The position numbers and the translations under genes are program-made. The notes beneath the pieces were generated by a model. That model was not told the DNA's origin, ran no database searches, and worked only from the letters and a program-made list of their open reading frames with translations. Below, piece after piece: positions 1 to 6,258 of a stretch of DNA of 9,947 bases. The number at the start of each line of letters is the position of its first letter. Within the stretch, counting starts at the first letter, position 1. Where the stretch lies: contig CAMCJY010000050.1 of the NCBI GenBank assembly GCA_945875225.1, positions 1 to 9,947 on the forward strand. The letters are read 5' to 3'. The stretch comes from Comamonas sp. lk (GTDB lineage: Bacteria; Pseudomonadota; Gammaproteobacteria; Burkholderiales; Burkholderiaceae_C).

Positions 1-144
1 CCAACGACTCCGCATGACTTGCTGGAGCCTTAGGTGACATTGGACAGCTTGGGTAACCCCGTTAAACAGCCATTGAACCGTACAGTAAAACGGCGGTTTA
101 GCCTCGCCATTCATGTTCAACAACAGCCCTTAACATTCCCCCTT
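1..144. other. Upstream stretch with no assignable gene
   Basis: This short stretch precedes hisI. In related bacteria hisF normally lies just upstream of hisI, so the first bases could be the end of hisF or another gene. Read forward, the three frames stop at 31-33 (TAG), 35-37 (TGA) and 15-17 (TGA). None of the resulting tails (4 to 11 residues) is distinctive enough to name. The frame of hisI stays open back to a GTG at 34, but the 37 residues this would add do not resemble HisI. I see no convincing sigma-70 promoter and no Shine-Dalgarno sequence in front of the hisI ATG. Confidence 0.5.
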
Positions 145-543
145 ATGACTTATTTAGACGCTATCACATGGGACCCCCAGGGCCTGGTGCCTGTTATTGC
201 TCAGGAGCAGGGTAGCAAAGACGTGCTGATGTTTGCCTGGATGAACCGCGAGGCGCTGCAAAAAACCGTGGAGCTGGGCCGCGCGGTGTATTTCAGCCGC
301 TCGCGCAAGAAGCTGTGGCACAAGGGCGAAGAATCCGGCCATGTGCAACTGGTGCACGAAATCCGCATCGACTGTGATGCCGACGTGGTGCTGCTCACCG
401 TCACCCAGCTAGGGCACGATCCCGGCATTGCCTGCCATACCGGGCGCCACAGTTGTTTTTTTAGCATGCTGCAAAACGGGCAATGGCAGCCGGTGGAACC
501 GGTGCTAAAAGACCCCGCAACGATTTACCCTAAAGGCAATTAA
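145..543 (+). CDS. hisI: Phosphoribosyl-AMP cyclohydrolase
   Basis: HisI opens the adenine ring of phosphoribosyl-AMP, the third step of histidine biosynthesis, in the cytoplasm. The 132-residue product is full length for a stand-alone bacterial HisI. It has the metal-binding cluster D76-C-D78-A-D80 and the CHTGRHSCF motif at residues 97-105; C77, C97 and C104 are the likely zinc ligands. The conserved core [12 protein letters not shown] lies at 27-38 and [12 protein letters not shown] at 47-58. I chose the ATG at 145 because the protein then begins like other HisI proteins ([10 protein letters not shown]). The in-frame GTG at 34 would add 37 unrelated residues. No clear ribosome binding site precedes 145. 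The stop codon abuts the hisE start, so HisI and HisE are separate chains, unlike the fused HisIE of enterobacteria. Confidence 0.95.
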   Translation: MTYLDAITWDPQGLVPVIAQEQGSKDVLMFAWMNREALQKTVELGRAVYFSRSRKKLWHKGEESGHVQLVHEIRIDCDADVVLLTVTQLGHDPGIACHTGRHSCFFSMLQNGQWQPVEPVLKDPATIYPKGN

Positions 544-930
544 ATGGACAGTTCGGACAAAGAAATTTCACAAGACGCGCTGGCCCAGTTAGCCGCCATT
601 ATCGAGAGCCGCAAAGTCGTACACGGCGGCGACCCGGAGACCAGCTATGTCGCCCGCCTCTTTCATAAAGGGCCCGATGCTTTTTTGAAAAAAATCGGCG
701 AGGAGGCCACCGAGGTGGTGATGGCCGCCAAAGACCTGGACCAGGGCGGCGACAAAGCCAAGCTGGTGGGCGAGGTGGCGGATCTGTGGTTTCACTGCCT
801 GGTGGCCCTGGCGCATTACGGTTTACACCCGTCCGACGTGATCGCCGAGTTGCGCCGGCGCGAAGGCATCAGCGGCATCGAAGAAAAAGCCCTGCGCAAA
901 GCGGTGCAACGCGAAGCGCAGGAGCCCTGA
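544..930 (+). CDS. hisE: Phosphoribosyl-ATP pyrophosphatase
   Basis: HisE removes pyrophosphate from phosphoribosyl-ATP, the second step of histidine biosynthesis, and gives the substrate of HisI. The 128-residue protein belongs to the all-alpha MazG/HisE pyrophosphohydrolase group. The metal-binding acidic residues are visible as E53-E54-x-x-E57 in the helix [15 protein letters not shown] and as E77-x-x-D80 in GEVADLWFH. The ATG at 544 directly follows the hisI TAA (541-543). An AAAGG at 532-536, inside the end of hisI, is well placed as its ribosome binding site, so translation of the two genes is probably coupled. HIT starts 46 bases downstream; the gap holds a 5-bp inverted repeat that could be a weak end to the his operon. 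Confidence 0.95.
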   Translation: MDSSDKEISQDALAQLAAIIESRKVVHGGDPETSYVARLFHKGPDAFLKKIGEEATEVVMAAKDLDQGGDKAKLVGEVADLWFHCLVALAHYGLHPSDVIAELRRREGISGIEEKALRKAVQREAQEP

Positions 931-942
931 TTTAATATTCTG

Positions 943-956
943 CGGTTTAACAACCG
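943..956 (+). other. Small inverted repeat between hisE and HIT
   Basis: CGGTT (943-947) and AACCG (952-956) can pair as a 5-bp stem around the loop TAAC. The bases that follow are only loosely T-rich, so this is at best a weak terminator for the histidine genes and may be chance. Confidence 0.2.
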
Positions 957-976
957 TATTGCTTTGTCTTACCACC

Positions 977-1354
977 ATGGCCACCCATTCGCACACCGCC
1001 CACGACCCCAATTGCCTGTTTTGCAAAATCGTCGCCAAGCAGATTCCCTCGCGCGCCGTGTATGAGGACGATGATTTTTATGCCTTTCACGACATAGCCC
1101 CCTGGGCGCCGGTGCACTTTCTGATCATTCCCAAGCTGCATATCCCGTCTATGGCGCAGGTCGGGCCGGGTGACGCGGCGCTGATGGGCCGTATGATGGC
1201 CCTGGTGCCGGTGCTGGCCTTACAGGAAGGCTGCAACCCTTATCCGGATGGGGGCTTTCGCCTGGTAACCAATACCGGCGCACAGGGCGGGCAGGAGGTG
1301 CGCCACCTGCATTTCCACGTCATGGGTGGCCCCAGGCCCTGGCTGCGGGGCTGA
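977..1354 (+). CDS. HIT-family (HINT-like) nucleotide hydrolase
   Basis: The product resembles bacterial HinT, a histidine-triad protein that hydrolyses purine nucleoside phosphoramidates and related adenylates in the cytoplasm. Its 125 residues match the family. The triad H110-L-H112-F-H114-V-M lies near the C-terminus, preceded by the conserved [10 protein letters not shown] at 99-108; H112 would be the nucleophile by family analogy. C13-x-x-C16 in NCLFCKI is the zinc-binding pair seen in many HINT proteins. I start it at ATG 977; the in-frame TTG at 959 would add six residues. No ribosome binding site is evident. A HIT gene between hisE and tatA is a familiar arrangement in betaproteobacteria, and nothing visible ties its function to Tat or histidine synthesis. 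Its physiological substrate cannot be told from the sequence. Confidence 0.92.
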   Translation: MATHSHTAHDPNCLFCKIVAKQIPSRAVYEDDDFYAFHDIAPWAPVHFLIIPKLHIPSMAQVGPGDAALMGRMMALVPVLALQEGCNPYPDGGFRLVTNTGAQGGQEVRHLHFHVMGGPRPWLRG

Positions 1355-1367
1355 AAACACGCAAACG

Positions 1368-1386
1368 GCGCGGGCATATCCTGCGC
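1368..1386 (+). other. Hairpin in the HIT-tatA gap
   Basis: Bases 1368-1374 pair with 1380-1386 in a 7-bp GC-rich stem containing one G-T (G-U in RNA) pair and the 5-base loop CATAT. No T-run follows, so it does not look like an intrinsic terminator. It sits 32 bases before the tatA start and could be an mRNA processing or stability element; this is inferred from structure only. Confidence 0.35.
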
Positions 1387-1418
1387 GACTAGAATTAACG
1401 CTCACAAAGGAGAACCGT

Positions 1419-1664
1419 ATGGGTTTGTCAACAACGCACTTGATCATTTTTCTGGTCATCATTGTGGTGATCTTCGGTACCAAAAAACTGCGCAACATAG
1501 GCTCGGACCTGGGTGGCGCAGTCAAAGGTTTTAAAGACGGCATGGGTAACAGCGGCGACAAGCCGGCTGAAGCTGCGCCCGCTGCCCCGGCCCAGCAAGT
1601 GGCCACTAACCCGCCCTCAGCCAACAAAGACGCTATCGACGTCGAAGCCAAGGCCAAGCACTAA
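1419..1664 (+). CDS. tatA: Sec-independent protein translocase subunit TatA
   Basis: TatA multimerises with TatBC to carry folded proteins bearing twin-arginine signals across the inner membrane. The 81-residue protein has the family layout: a short membrane helix at about 6-19, the FGTKK hinge (19-23), an amphipathic helix containing [19 protein letters not shown] (24-42), and a disordered Ala/Pro-rich tail. H7 occupies the polar position near the N-terminal end of the membrane helix where E. coli TatA has Q8. I start at ATG 1419 because a strong AAAGGAG (1406-1412) lies six bases upstream and the membrane helix follows directly. An upstream in-frame start at 1326 lies inside the HIT gene and adds unrelated residues. 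It leads the tatABC cluster and has the best ribosome binding site of the three, fitting the excess of TatA known in other species. Confidence 0.96.
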   Translation: MGLSTTHLIIFLVIIVVIFGTKKLRNIGSDLGGAVKGFKDGMGNSGDKPAEAAPAAPAQQVATNPPSANKDAIDVEAKAKH

Positions 1665-1708
1665 GCCCCGGTCTGTGGGTCTGCCGCCTGAGCATGAGAT
1701 TTTTTTAA

Positions 1709-2173
1709 GTGTTTGATATTGGCGTCACTAAGCTCGCCATCATCGGCGGCATTGCTTTGATCGTTATCGGCCCGGAAAAACTTCCCGGCCTGGCGCGCAC
1801 CTTTGGAACCATGCTGGGCCGGGCTCGGCGCTATGTGGCCGATGTCAAAGAAGAGGTCAACCGCTCCATGGACCTGGACGAGTTGCGCAAAGCGCAGGCC
1901 AGCTTGCAGGACGCGGCCCAGGCAGTGCAAAGCTCCATAGACCAAAGCGACGCCGCCATAGAAGCCATAGAAAACAGCCTCGCCGAGGCGAATACCCAGG
2001 ACGCCAACAGCGAACCCGTACCCTATTACTCCTTCTACCACCCGGTCAAAAAACGCTGGCGCGCCAAGATCGGCGTTACCCCCAAATGGTACAAGGCGCG
2101 CACCGGTGTGCGCACGCGGGCGCTTTCTGGTGCGGCCCGTGTGGCGCGCTTTCGGCCACCTAAAGCCCTTTGA
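1709..2173 (+). CDS. tatB: Sec-independent protein translocase subunit TatB
   Basis: TatB binds TatC to form the receptor for twin-arginine signal peptides. Of 154 residues, 1-21 form the membrane helix and G21-P-E-K-L-P26 is the TatB hinge; an amphipathic helix extends to about 48 and a probable helical or coiled-coil stretch covers 57-95. The C-terminal part (about 105-154) is rich in Arg, Lys and aromatics and begins with the YYSFYHPVKKRW segment; I recall similar tails in other Burkholderiales TatB proteins. The start is GTG at 1709, since the protein then begins MFDIGVTKLA as expected; no ATG fits. The 44 bases after tatA hold no good Shine-Dalgarno, only a T-run at 1700-1707, so translation may be weak relative to tatA. 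Its TGA (2171-2173) overlaps the tatC start by one base. Confidence 0.95.
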   Translation: MFDIGVTKLAIIGGIALIVIGPEKLPGLARTFGTMLGRARRYVADVKEEVNRSMDLDELRKAQASLQDAAQAVQSSIDQSDAAIEAIENSLAEANTQDANSEPVPYYSFYHPVKKRWRAKIGVTPKWYKARTGVRTRALSGAARVARFRPPKAL

Positions 2174-2979
2174 TGAGCGATAACAAGCCTCCCGACGACG
2201 AACTGGCTGGTACCGAGCAGCCTTTTGTACAGCATTTGTTCGAGCTGCGCGACCGCTTGTTGCGTGCTGTTTACGGGGTTGCAGCGATTTTTGCGCTACT
2301 TGCCTTTTTCCCCGGCCCGTCCAAGTTGTACGACTATTTGGCGATGCCCTTGGTCAAAGCCTTGCCCGAAGGCTCCAAGATGATTGCGGTGGGCGTGGTG
2401 TCGCCATTTCTGGTGCCGATTAAAGTGACCGTGCTGGCCTCGATGGCATTGGCGCTGCCCTGGATCCTGTACCAGTTGTGGGCCTTTGTGGCGCCGGGTT
2501 TGTACAAGAATGAAAAAAAGCTCGTGATGCCGCTGGTGGCCGCAAGCACCTTGCTGTTTTACACCGGCGCAGCGTTTTGTTACTTTTTTGTATTCGGCCA
2601 GGCCTTCCCGGCGATTCAAAAAATGGCGCCTATGTCGGTGTCCGTGAGCCCGGATATCGAGGCTTACCTGGACTTTGTGGTGACCATGTTTATCGCCTTT
2701 GGCGTGGCCTTCGAGGTGCCGATTGTGGTGGTGATTCTGGCGCGTATGGGCGTGGTCACGATCGTGCAGTTGCGCAATTTCCGCAGCTATTTCATTGTCG
2801 CAGCGGCCGCGGTGGCTGGCCTGGTGACGCCGCCCGATCCGGTATCCATGATCGCCCTGCTGGTCCCCATGTGTCTGCTCTATGAGCTGGGCATTATTGC
2901 GGCCCAAATCTTCATCCGCCATACCCAGGCACCCGAAGAGCCGCCAGCGCCCGAGGGCGCTTCTAACACCGGCAGTTAA
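2173..2979 (+). CDS. tatC: Sec-independent protein translocase subunit TatC
   Basis: TatC is the polytopic membrane core that recognises the twin-arginine motif. The 268-residue protein shows the signature F18-x-x-H-L-x-E24-L-R26 in the cytoplasmic N-terminus, the second loop WAFVAPGLYKNEKK (103-116, with E114 matching E. coli E103), E181 in AFEVPI (E. coli E170) and P-P-D222-P after TM5. Six membrane segments can be placed at roughly 28-46, 76-98, 118-140, 166-190, 203-219 and 224-247. The ATG at 2173 overlaps the tatB TGA (TGATG), which suggests coupled translation. The TTG three bases earlier is a less likely start. The Pro/Glu-rich C-terminus looks disordered. Its TAA shares bases with the stop codon of the opposing protease gene, leaving no intergenic room. 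Confidence 0.97.
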   Translation: MSDNKPPDDELAGTEQPFVQHLFELRDRLLRAVYGVAAIFALLAFFPGPSKLYDYLAMPLVKALPEGSKMIAVGVVSPFLVPIKVTVLASMALALPWILYQLWAFVAPGLYKNEKKLVMPLVAASTLLFYTGAAFCYFFVFGQAFPAIQKMAPMSVSVSPDIEAYLDFVVTMFIAFGVAFEVPIVVVILARMGVVTIVQLRNFRSYFIVAAAAVAGLVTPPDPVSMIALLVPMCLLYELGIIAAQIFIRHTQAPEEPPAPEGASNTGS

Positions 2980-4115
2980 CGCGGCAGCTTGCCCGGTCTA
3001 GGTCGAACACCAGGGGTGATGCTCAGCGCCAGCACGGTTTTCTTGCGTTGAATCTCAACCGAGGCTGGTACACCGGGTTTGAGCACTGCCACGGCGGACA
3101 ACAAATGCGCTACATCGTCTACCGGTGTTCCGCCAATCGATAGCACCACATCGCCCGGCACCATGCCCGCCTTACCCGCCGGGCCGCCTTGCAGCACCCC
3201 CGTGACGGCGACGCCACGCTTGGCCACTATGCCAAAGGCTTCGGCGACTTCAGGTGCCAGCTCATTGGGCTCGATGCCGATCCAGCCCCGCGTGACCTGA
3301 CCTTCGCGCACAATGCTTTCCAACACCTGCTTGGCGGTAGAAATCGGGATCGCAAAGCCAATGCCCAAGCTACCGCCGGAGCGGGAGTAGATGGCGGTAT
3401 TTATGCCCAGCAAGCGCCCTTGGCTGTCCACCAAGGCGCCGCCCGAATTGCCGGGGTTGATGGCGGCGTCGGTCTGGATAAAGTTTTCAAAGGTGTTGAT
3501 GCGCTGGTTGCGCCCCAGCGCGCTGATGATGCCGCTGGTGACAGTTTGGCCTACGCCAAAAGGGTTGCCAATGGCCAGCACCAGGTCGCCCACTTGCGCG
3601 TTTTCCGAGTCGCCCAAGACCATAACCGGTAGTTTGTCCAGCTCGATTTTGAGCACCGCCAAGTCGCTGTCCGGGTCGGTGCCAATCACTTTGGCCCGGG
3701 TGCGGCGCCGGTCGTTGAGCACGACTTCAATCTGCTGGGCCCCTTCCACCACATGGTTATTGGTCAGCAGGTAGCCGGTGCTACTTACGATCACGCCGCT
3801 GCCTATGCCCGAGGACGACTCATCGGGGTCGGCGTCGGGGTCGTGGAAAAAGCGTTCCCAGGGGGGCACCGTATTTTTGTCGCCAGTTTGTCCTTTGCTG
3901 ACGCTGATGCTGACAACCGCCTGCGCCGCGTTATGCGCGGCAGTGCGAAAGCTACCCAACGGTACTTCGCCCTTGACCAGCGTCGGTGCCTGTACCAAGC
4001 CCATCACGCCCGCGCCTTGCGGCGCCAGCCAGGCGGGCTTAAGGGTCAGCACCACAAAATAAGCCGCCAACAGCACGGTGATGCTTTGGGCAAAAAGTAA
4101 CCAGTAACGCTTCAT
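2976..4115 (-). CDS. Membrane-anchored trypsin-like (HtrA/DegS-DegQ type) serine protease
   Basis: This is an S1C-family envelope protease, probably acting in the periplasm on misfolded or signalling substrates. In the 379-residue product the catalytic triad is H121 (TNNHVV), D151 (DSDLAVLK) and S224 (NPGNSGG). A single PDZ domain covers about 277-367. The N-terminus (residues 1-30, starting MKRYWLLFAQ) is a long hydrophobic stretch without an obvious cleavage site, so it looks like an uncleaved anchor. One PDZ plus an anchor is the E. coli DegS layout, though automatic annotation often says DegQ or Do-like. Residues 76-103 form a short acidic loop before the protease core. I start at the ATG at 4115 because the hydrophobic helix follows at once; the frame is open to 4223 but adds non-conserved sequence. 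It is convergent with tatC and divergent from the Nif3 gene. Confidence 0.94.
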   Translation of the reverse strand: MKRYWLLFAQSITVLLAAYFVVLTLKPAWLAPQGAGVMGLVQAPTLVKGEVPLGSFRTAAHNAAQAVVSISVSKGQTGDKNTVPPWERFFHDPDADPDESSSGIGSGVIVSSTGYLLTNNHVVEGAQQIEVVLNDRRRTRAKVIGTDPDSDLAVLKIELDKLPVMVLGDSENAQVGDLVLAIGNPFGVGQTVTSGIISALGRNQRINTFENFIQTDAAINPGNSGGALVDSQGRLLGINTAIYSRSGGSLGIGFAIPISTAKQVLESIVREGQVTRGWIGIEPNELAPEVAEAFGIVAKRGVAVTGVLQGGPAGKAGMVPGDVVLSIGGTPVDDVAHLLSAVAVLKPGVPASVEIQRKKTVLALSITPGVRPRPGKLPR

Positions 4116-4307
4116 GAACTTACCCAAAGGCTTGCGCCGGAAAGCGACGCGTAAGTGGCAAATTGTAGGCTTGGCAATGCACAAGCATCCGTCACGTCGC
4201 TGTATGCCACCTTTGGCTTGCACACGTGCCCCGGGTGTTTGTCCGAGGCGCAGATAATCTGTCTATAGCGCCCCAGCGGCGCGACTACCCACCCGATGCG
4301 CCAGCCC
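4116..4307. promoter_or_regulatory. Divergent intergenic region (protease / Nif3 gene)
   Basis: About 190 bases separate two divergent starts, so promoters for both genes should lie here. On the - strand a TACAAT (plus-strand 4162-4167) is a good -10 match about 47 bases before the protease ATG, but its -35 partner is poor. On the + strand a GATAAT at 4253-4258 is -10-like, also without a clear -35. No operator-like repeat stands out. The assignments rest on hexamer matches alone. Confidence 0.35.
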
Positions 4308-5063
4308 ATGAACGAACACCTTACCCTGCTTGCGGCTTTTGACGCCATGTTGGAGCCCCAGCGCTTCAAAGACTATGGGCCTAACGGCTTGCAGGTCGAG
4401 GGGCGCCGCCCGGTGCGCAAACTGGTCTCCGGCGTCACCGCCAGCCTGGCGTTGATCGAGGCTGCCATCGCACAGGACGCGGATGCGATTTTTGTCCACC
4501 ATGGCTTGTTTTGGCGCGGTCATGACGGGCGGGTGACCGGCTGGCTGCGCCAGCGCTTAGCCTTGTTGCTGGCCCATGACATCCACTTATTTGCCTACCA
4601 CCTTCCTTTGGACGCCCATCCGCAATGGGGCAATAACGCGCAGCTGGGCCAGCACTTGGGTTTCCAAGCCCAATCGCGTTTTGGCGAGCAGGACTTGGGC
4701 TGGCTGGGCGTGGCCCAGGGCGGTGAGCTTAGCCATTCCCAGGCACTGGCCGACCATGTGCAGTCCGTGCTGGGCCGTCCGGTGGTGATAGTGGCGGGCA
4801 AGACGGGCCCTGTGCAACGCATCGCCTGGTGTACCGGCGGGGCGCAAGGCTATTTCGAGGCGGCGATTGCAGCCGGAGCCGATGCGTTTATCACCGGCGA
4901 AATATCTGAGCCCCAGGCGCACTATGCCCGCGAGTGCGGCGTCACTTTTATAGCCTGTGGCCATCACGCCAGCGAACGCTATGGCGCGCCTGCCGTGGCG
5001 GGGCAGGTGGCCCAGCAATTAGGCATTGCGCACGCTTTCATTGACGTGGACAACCCGGCCTAA
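4308..5063 (+). CDS. Nif3/YbgI-family dinuclear metal-binding protein
   Basis: The product belongs to the Nif3-like family (E. coli YbgI), often labelled GTP cyclohydrolase 1 type 2 although the physiological function is unsettled. The 251 residues match the 247-residue YbgI. The two-metal site is visible: H64-H65 in FVHHGLFW, D102 in YHLPLDAH, and H219 with E223 in ACGHHASERYG. The conserved YGPNGLQVEG is at 23-32 and ITGEISEP at 195-202. The ATG at 4308 (MNEHLTLL) fits family N-termini; an in-frame ATG at 4296 would add four residues, and neither has a good ribosome binding site. pdxA follows after 11 bases, so the two genes are probably co-transcribed. Confidence 0.93.
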   Translation: MNEHLTLLAAFDAMLEPQRFKDYGPNGLQVEGRRPVRKLVSGVTASLALIEAAIAQDADAIFVHHGLFWRGHDGRVTGWLRQRLALLLAHDIHLFAYHLPLDAHPQWGNNAQLGQHLGFQAQSRFGEQDLGWLGVAQGGELSHSQALADHVQSVLGRPVVIVAGKTGPVQRIAWCTGGAQGYFEAAIAAGADAFITGEISEPQAHYARECGVTFIACGHHASERYGAPAVAGQVAQQLGIAHAFIDVDNPA

Positions 5064-5074
5064 AGGCTCCGACC

Positions 5075-6145
5075 GTGGCGCAATCGACCTTTCCGGCCAA
5101 ACCCCTGGCTATCACCATGGGCGATGCGGCAGGCATTGGCCCGGAAATAATTGCTAAGGCCTATGCCGCGCAGGCAGCGCAGATGCAATCTAGTTTCGTG
5201 GCCGGTGACGTCCAGGCCATGCGCCGCGCCAGCGCCCTGGTGGCCCAGGGAGCCCAGGGCCTGGCCTGGCCGGTGGTGCAGATCAGCGATCCGCAAGAGG
5301 CCCTGCATCTTGCGCCTCGCTGTATTGCGGTTTTGCAAGTCGGCGCGCCTATGCAGCCGGTACCCTACGGCCAGGTCAGCGCGGTGGCGGGCGAGTTTGC
5401 CGGCCGCTGTGTGCAATGGGCCGCGCAGCAGGCGCTCGATGGCGCAATCGCTGCCGTGGTGACCGCGCCACTCAACAAACAAAGCCTGTCCGCAGCGGGC
5501 CCGCCGTTTGATGGATTTCCCGGCCATACCGAGATCTTGCAGTCGCTGGCCGCGCAGCATGCGGGCTTGCCGGTGGCGCGTTTGCCGGTGCGCATGATGC
5601 TGGCCAACGAGCAATTGCGCACCGTGCTGGTCAGCATCCACCTGTCCTTGCGCCAGGCGATCGAGGCCGTGACCGAGGCCGGCGTGCTGGAGACCATACG
5701 CATCACCGAGGCCGCCTTGCGCCCAGTGCTGGGCCGCGCGCCGCGCATCGCCGTGGCCGGGCTCAACCCTCATGCGGGCGAGGGCGGTTTGTTTGGCGAT
5801 GAGGAGCGCAGCATCATCAGCCCGGCGATCGCGGCGGCGCGCGAGAAAGGCTGCGACGCCAGTGGCCCCTGGCCGCCGGACACGATTTTCATGCAAGCGC
5901 GTGCCACCGGCGCGAACGCGCGCTTTGACGTGGTGATTGCCATGTACCACGACCAGGGATTGATTCCGGTGAAATATCTGGGGGTGGAGCAGGGCGTGAA
6001 CCTGACGCTGGGACTGCCCTTTGTGCGCACCAGCCCGGACCACGGCACAGCGTTTGACATTGCTGGCCAGGGCCAGGCCGATGCCTCCAGCCTGCTGGCC
6101 GCAGTGCGTATGGCGCGCCAGTGGGTGCGCCCGGCACAGGGCTGA
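5075..6145 (+). CDS. pdxA: PdxA-family 4-hydroxythreonine-4-phosphate dehydrogenase
   Basis: PdxA oxidises 4-phosphohydroxy-L-threonine in pyridoxal phosphate synthesis, using NAD and a divalent metal. The metal ligands known from E. coli (H166, H211, H266) correspond to H189 in SIHLSL, H233 in NPHAGE and H292 in YHDQG. Other hallmarks are MGDAAGIGPEI (15-25), GFPGHTE (147-153) and VRTSPDHGTAFDIAG (317-331). At 356 residues it is somewhat longer than E. coli PdxA (329). The start is GTG 5075; AAAGG at 5062-5066, overlapping the Nif3 stop, lies eight bases upstream. The GDAAGIGPE version of the N-terminal motif and the SIHLSL segment leave open whether this is the vitamin B6 enzyme or a PdxA2-type paralogue acting on other 4-phosphorylated acids. 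The family is certain, the exact substrate is not. Confidence 0.9.
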   Translation: MAQSTFPAKPLAITMGDAAGIGPEIIAKAYAAQAAQMQSSFVAGDVQAMRRASALVAQGAQGLAWPVVQISDPQEALHLAPRCIAVLQVGAPMQPVPYGQVSAVAGEFAGRCVQWAAQQALDGAIAAVVTAPLNKQSLSAAGPPFDGFPGHTEILQSLAAQHAGLPVARLPVRMMLANEQLRTVLVSIHLSLRQAIEAVTEAGVLETIRITEAALRPVLGRAPRIAVAGLNPHAGEGGLFGDEERSIISPAIAAAREKGCDASGPWPPDTIFMQARATGANARFDVVIAMYHDQGLIPVKYLGVEQGVNLTLGLPFVRTSPDHGTAFDIAGQGQADASSLLAAVRMARQWVRPAQG

Positions 6146-6170
6146 GCGCTTGTGCGACCTCGCCCACGCG

Positions 6171-6194
6171 TTTGCTGCGCTGCGGCAGGGCAAA
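6171..6194 (+). other. Hairpin between pdxA and petA
   Basis: TTTGC (6171-6175) pairs with GCAAA (6190-6194) and, inside it, TGC (6176-6178) with GCA (6185-6187). Two bases (6188-6189) are bulged and the loop is GCTGCG. There is no T-run after it, so it would be a poor intrinsic terminator. It lies just upstream of the putative petA promoter and could mark the end of the Nif3-pdxA transcript. Confidence 0.3.
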
Positions 6195-6214
6195 TCGGGT
6201 AACTGACGCTCAGC

Positions 6215-6220
6215 TACAAT
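6215..6220 (+). promoter_or_regulatory. Candidate -10 element for petABC
   Basis: TACAAT lies 38 bases before the petA ATG in the only sizeable gap upstream of the pet genes. The bases at the expected -35 distance (AAATCG at 17-base spacing) match poorly, so this is a weak call. AGCTAC occurs twice here (6212-6217 and 6225-6230, period 13), overlapping and following the hexamer. Confidence 0.3.
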
Positions 6221-6258
6221 GATAAGCTACCTTTTAGTGATTTTTGCTGAGGATTCTC

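Noticed and set aside
113..133. Six-codon leader peptide upstream of hisI
   Set aside because: The peptide (MFNNSP) has no histidine codons and no attenuator structure follows, so it is not a his leader.
34..144. N-terminal extension of HisI from GTG 34
   Set aside because: The added 37 residues do not look like HisI, while the ATG at 145 gives the typical N-terminus and length.
1220..1657. 145-codon open frame on the - strand across HIT and tatA
   Set aside because: It overlaps two well-supported + strand genes and its Ala-rich translation is the mirror of the tatA tail.
2296..2922. 208-codon His-rich open frame on the - strand opposite tatC
   Set aside because: The histidine runs are the reverse complement of hydrophobic Val/Met codons in tatC membrane helices. 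No start signal or domain supports it.
5060..6193. Long (377-codon) open frame on the - strand opposite pdxA
   Set aside because: It lies antisense to a clear PdxA-family gene, its translation is low-complexity (His, Arg, Ala, Gly-rich) with no recognisable motif, and such mirror frames are common in GC-rich genes.
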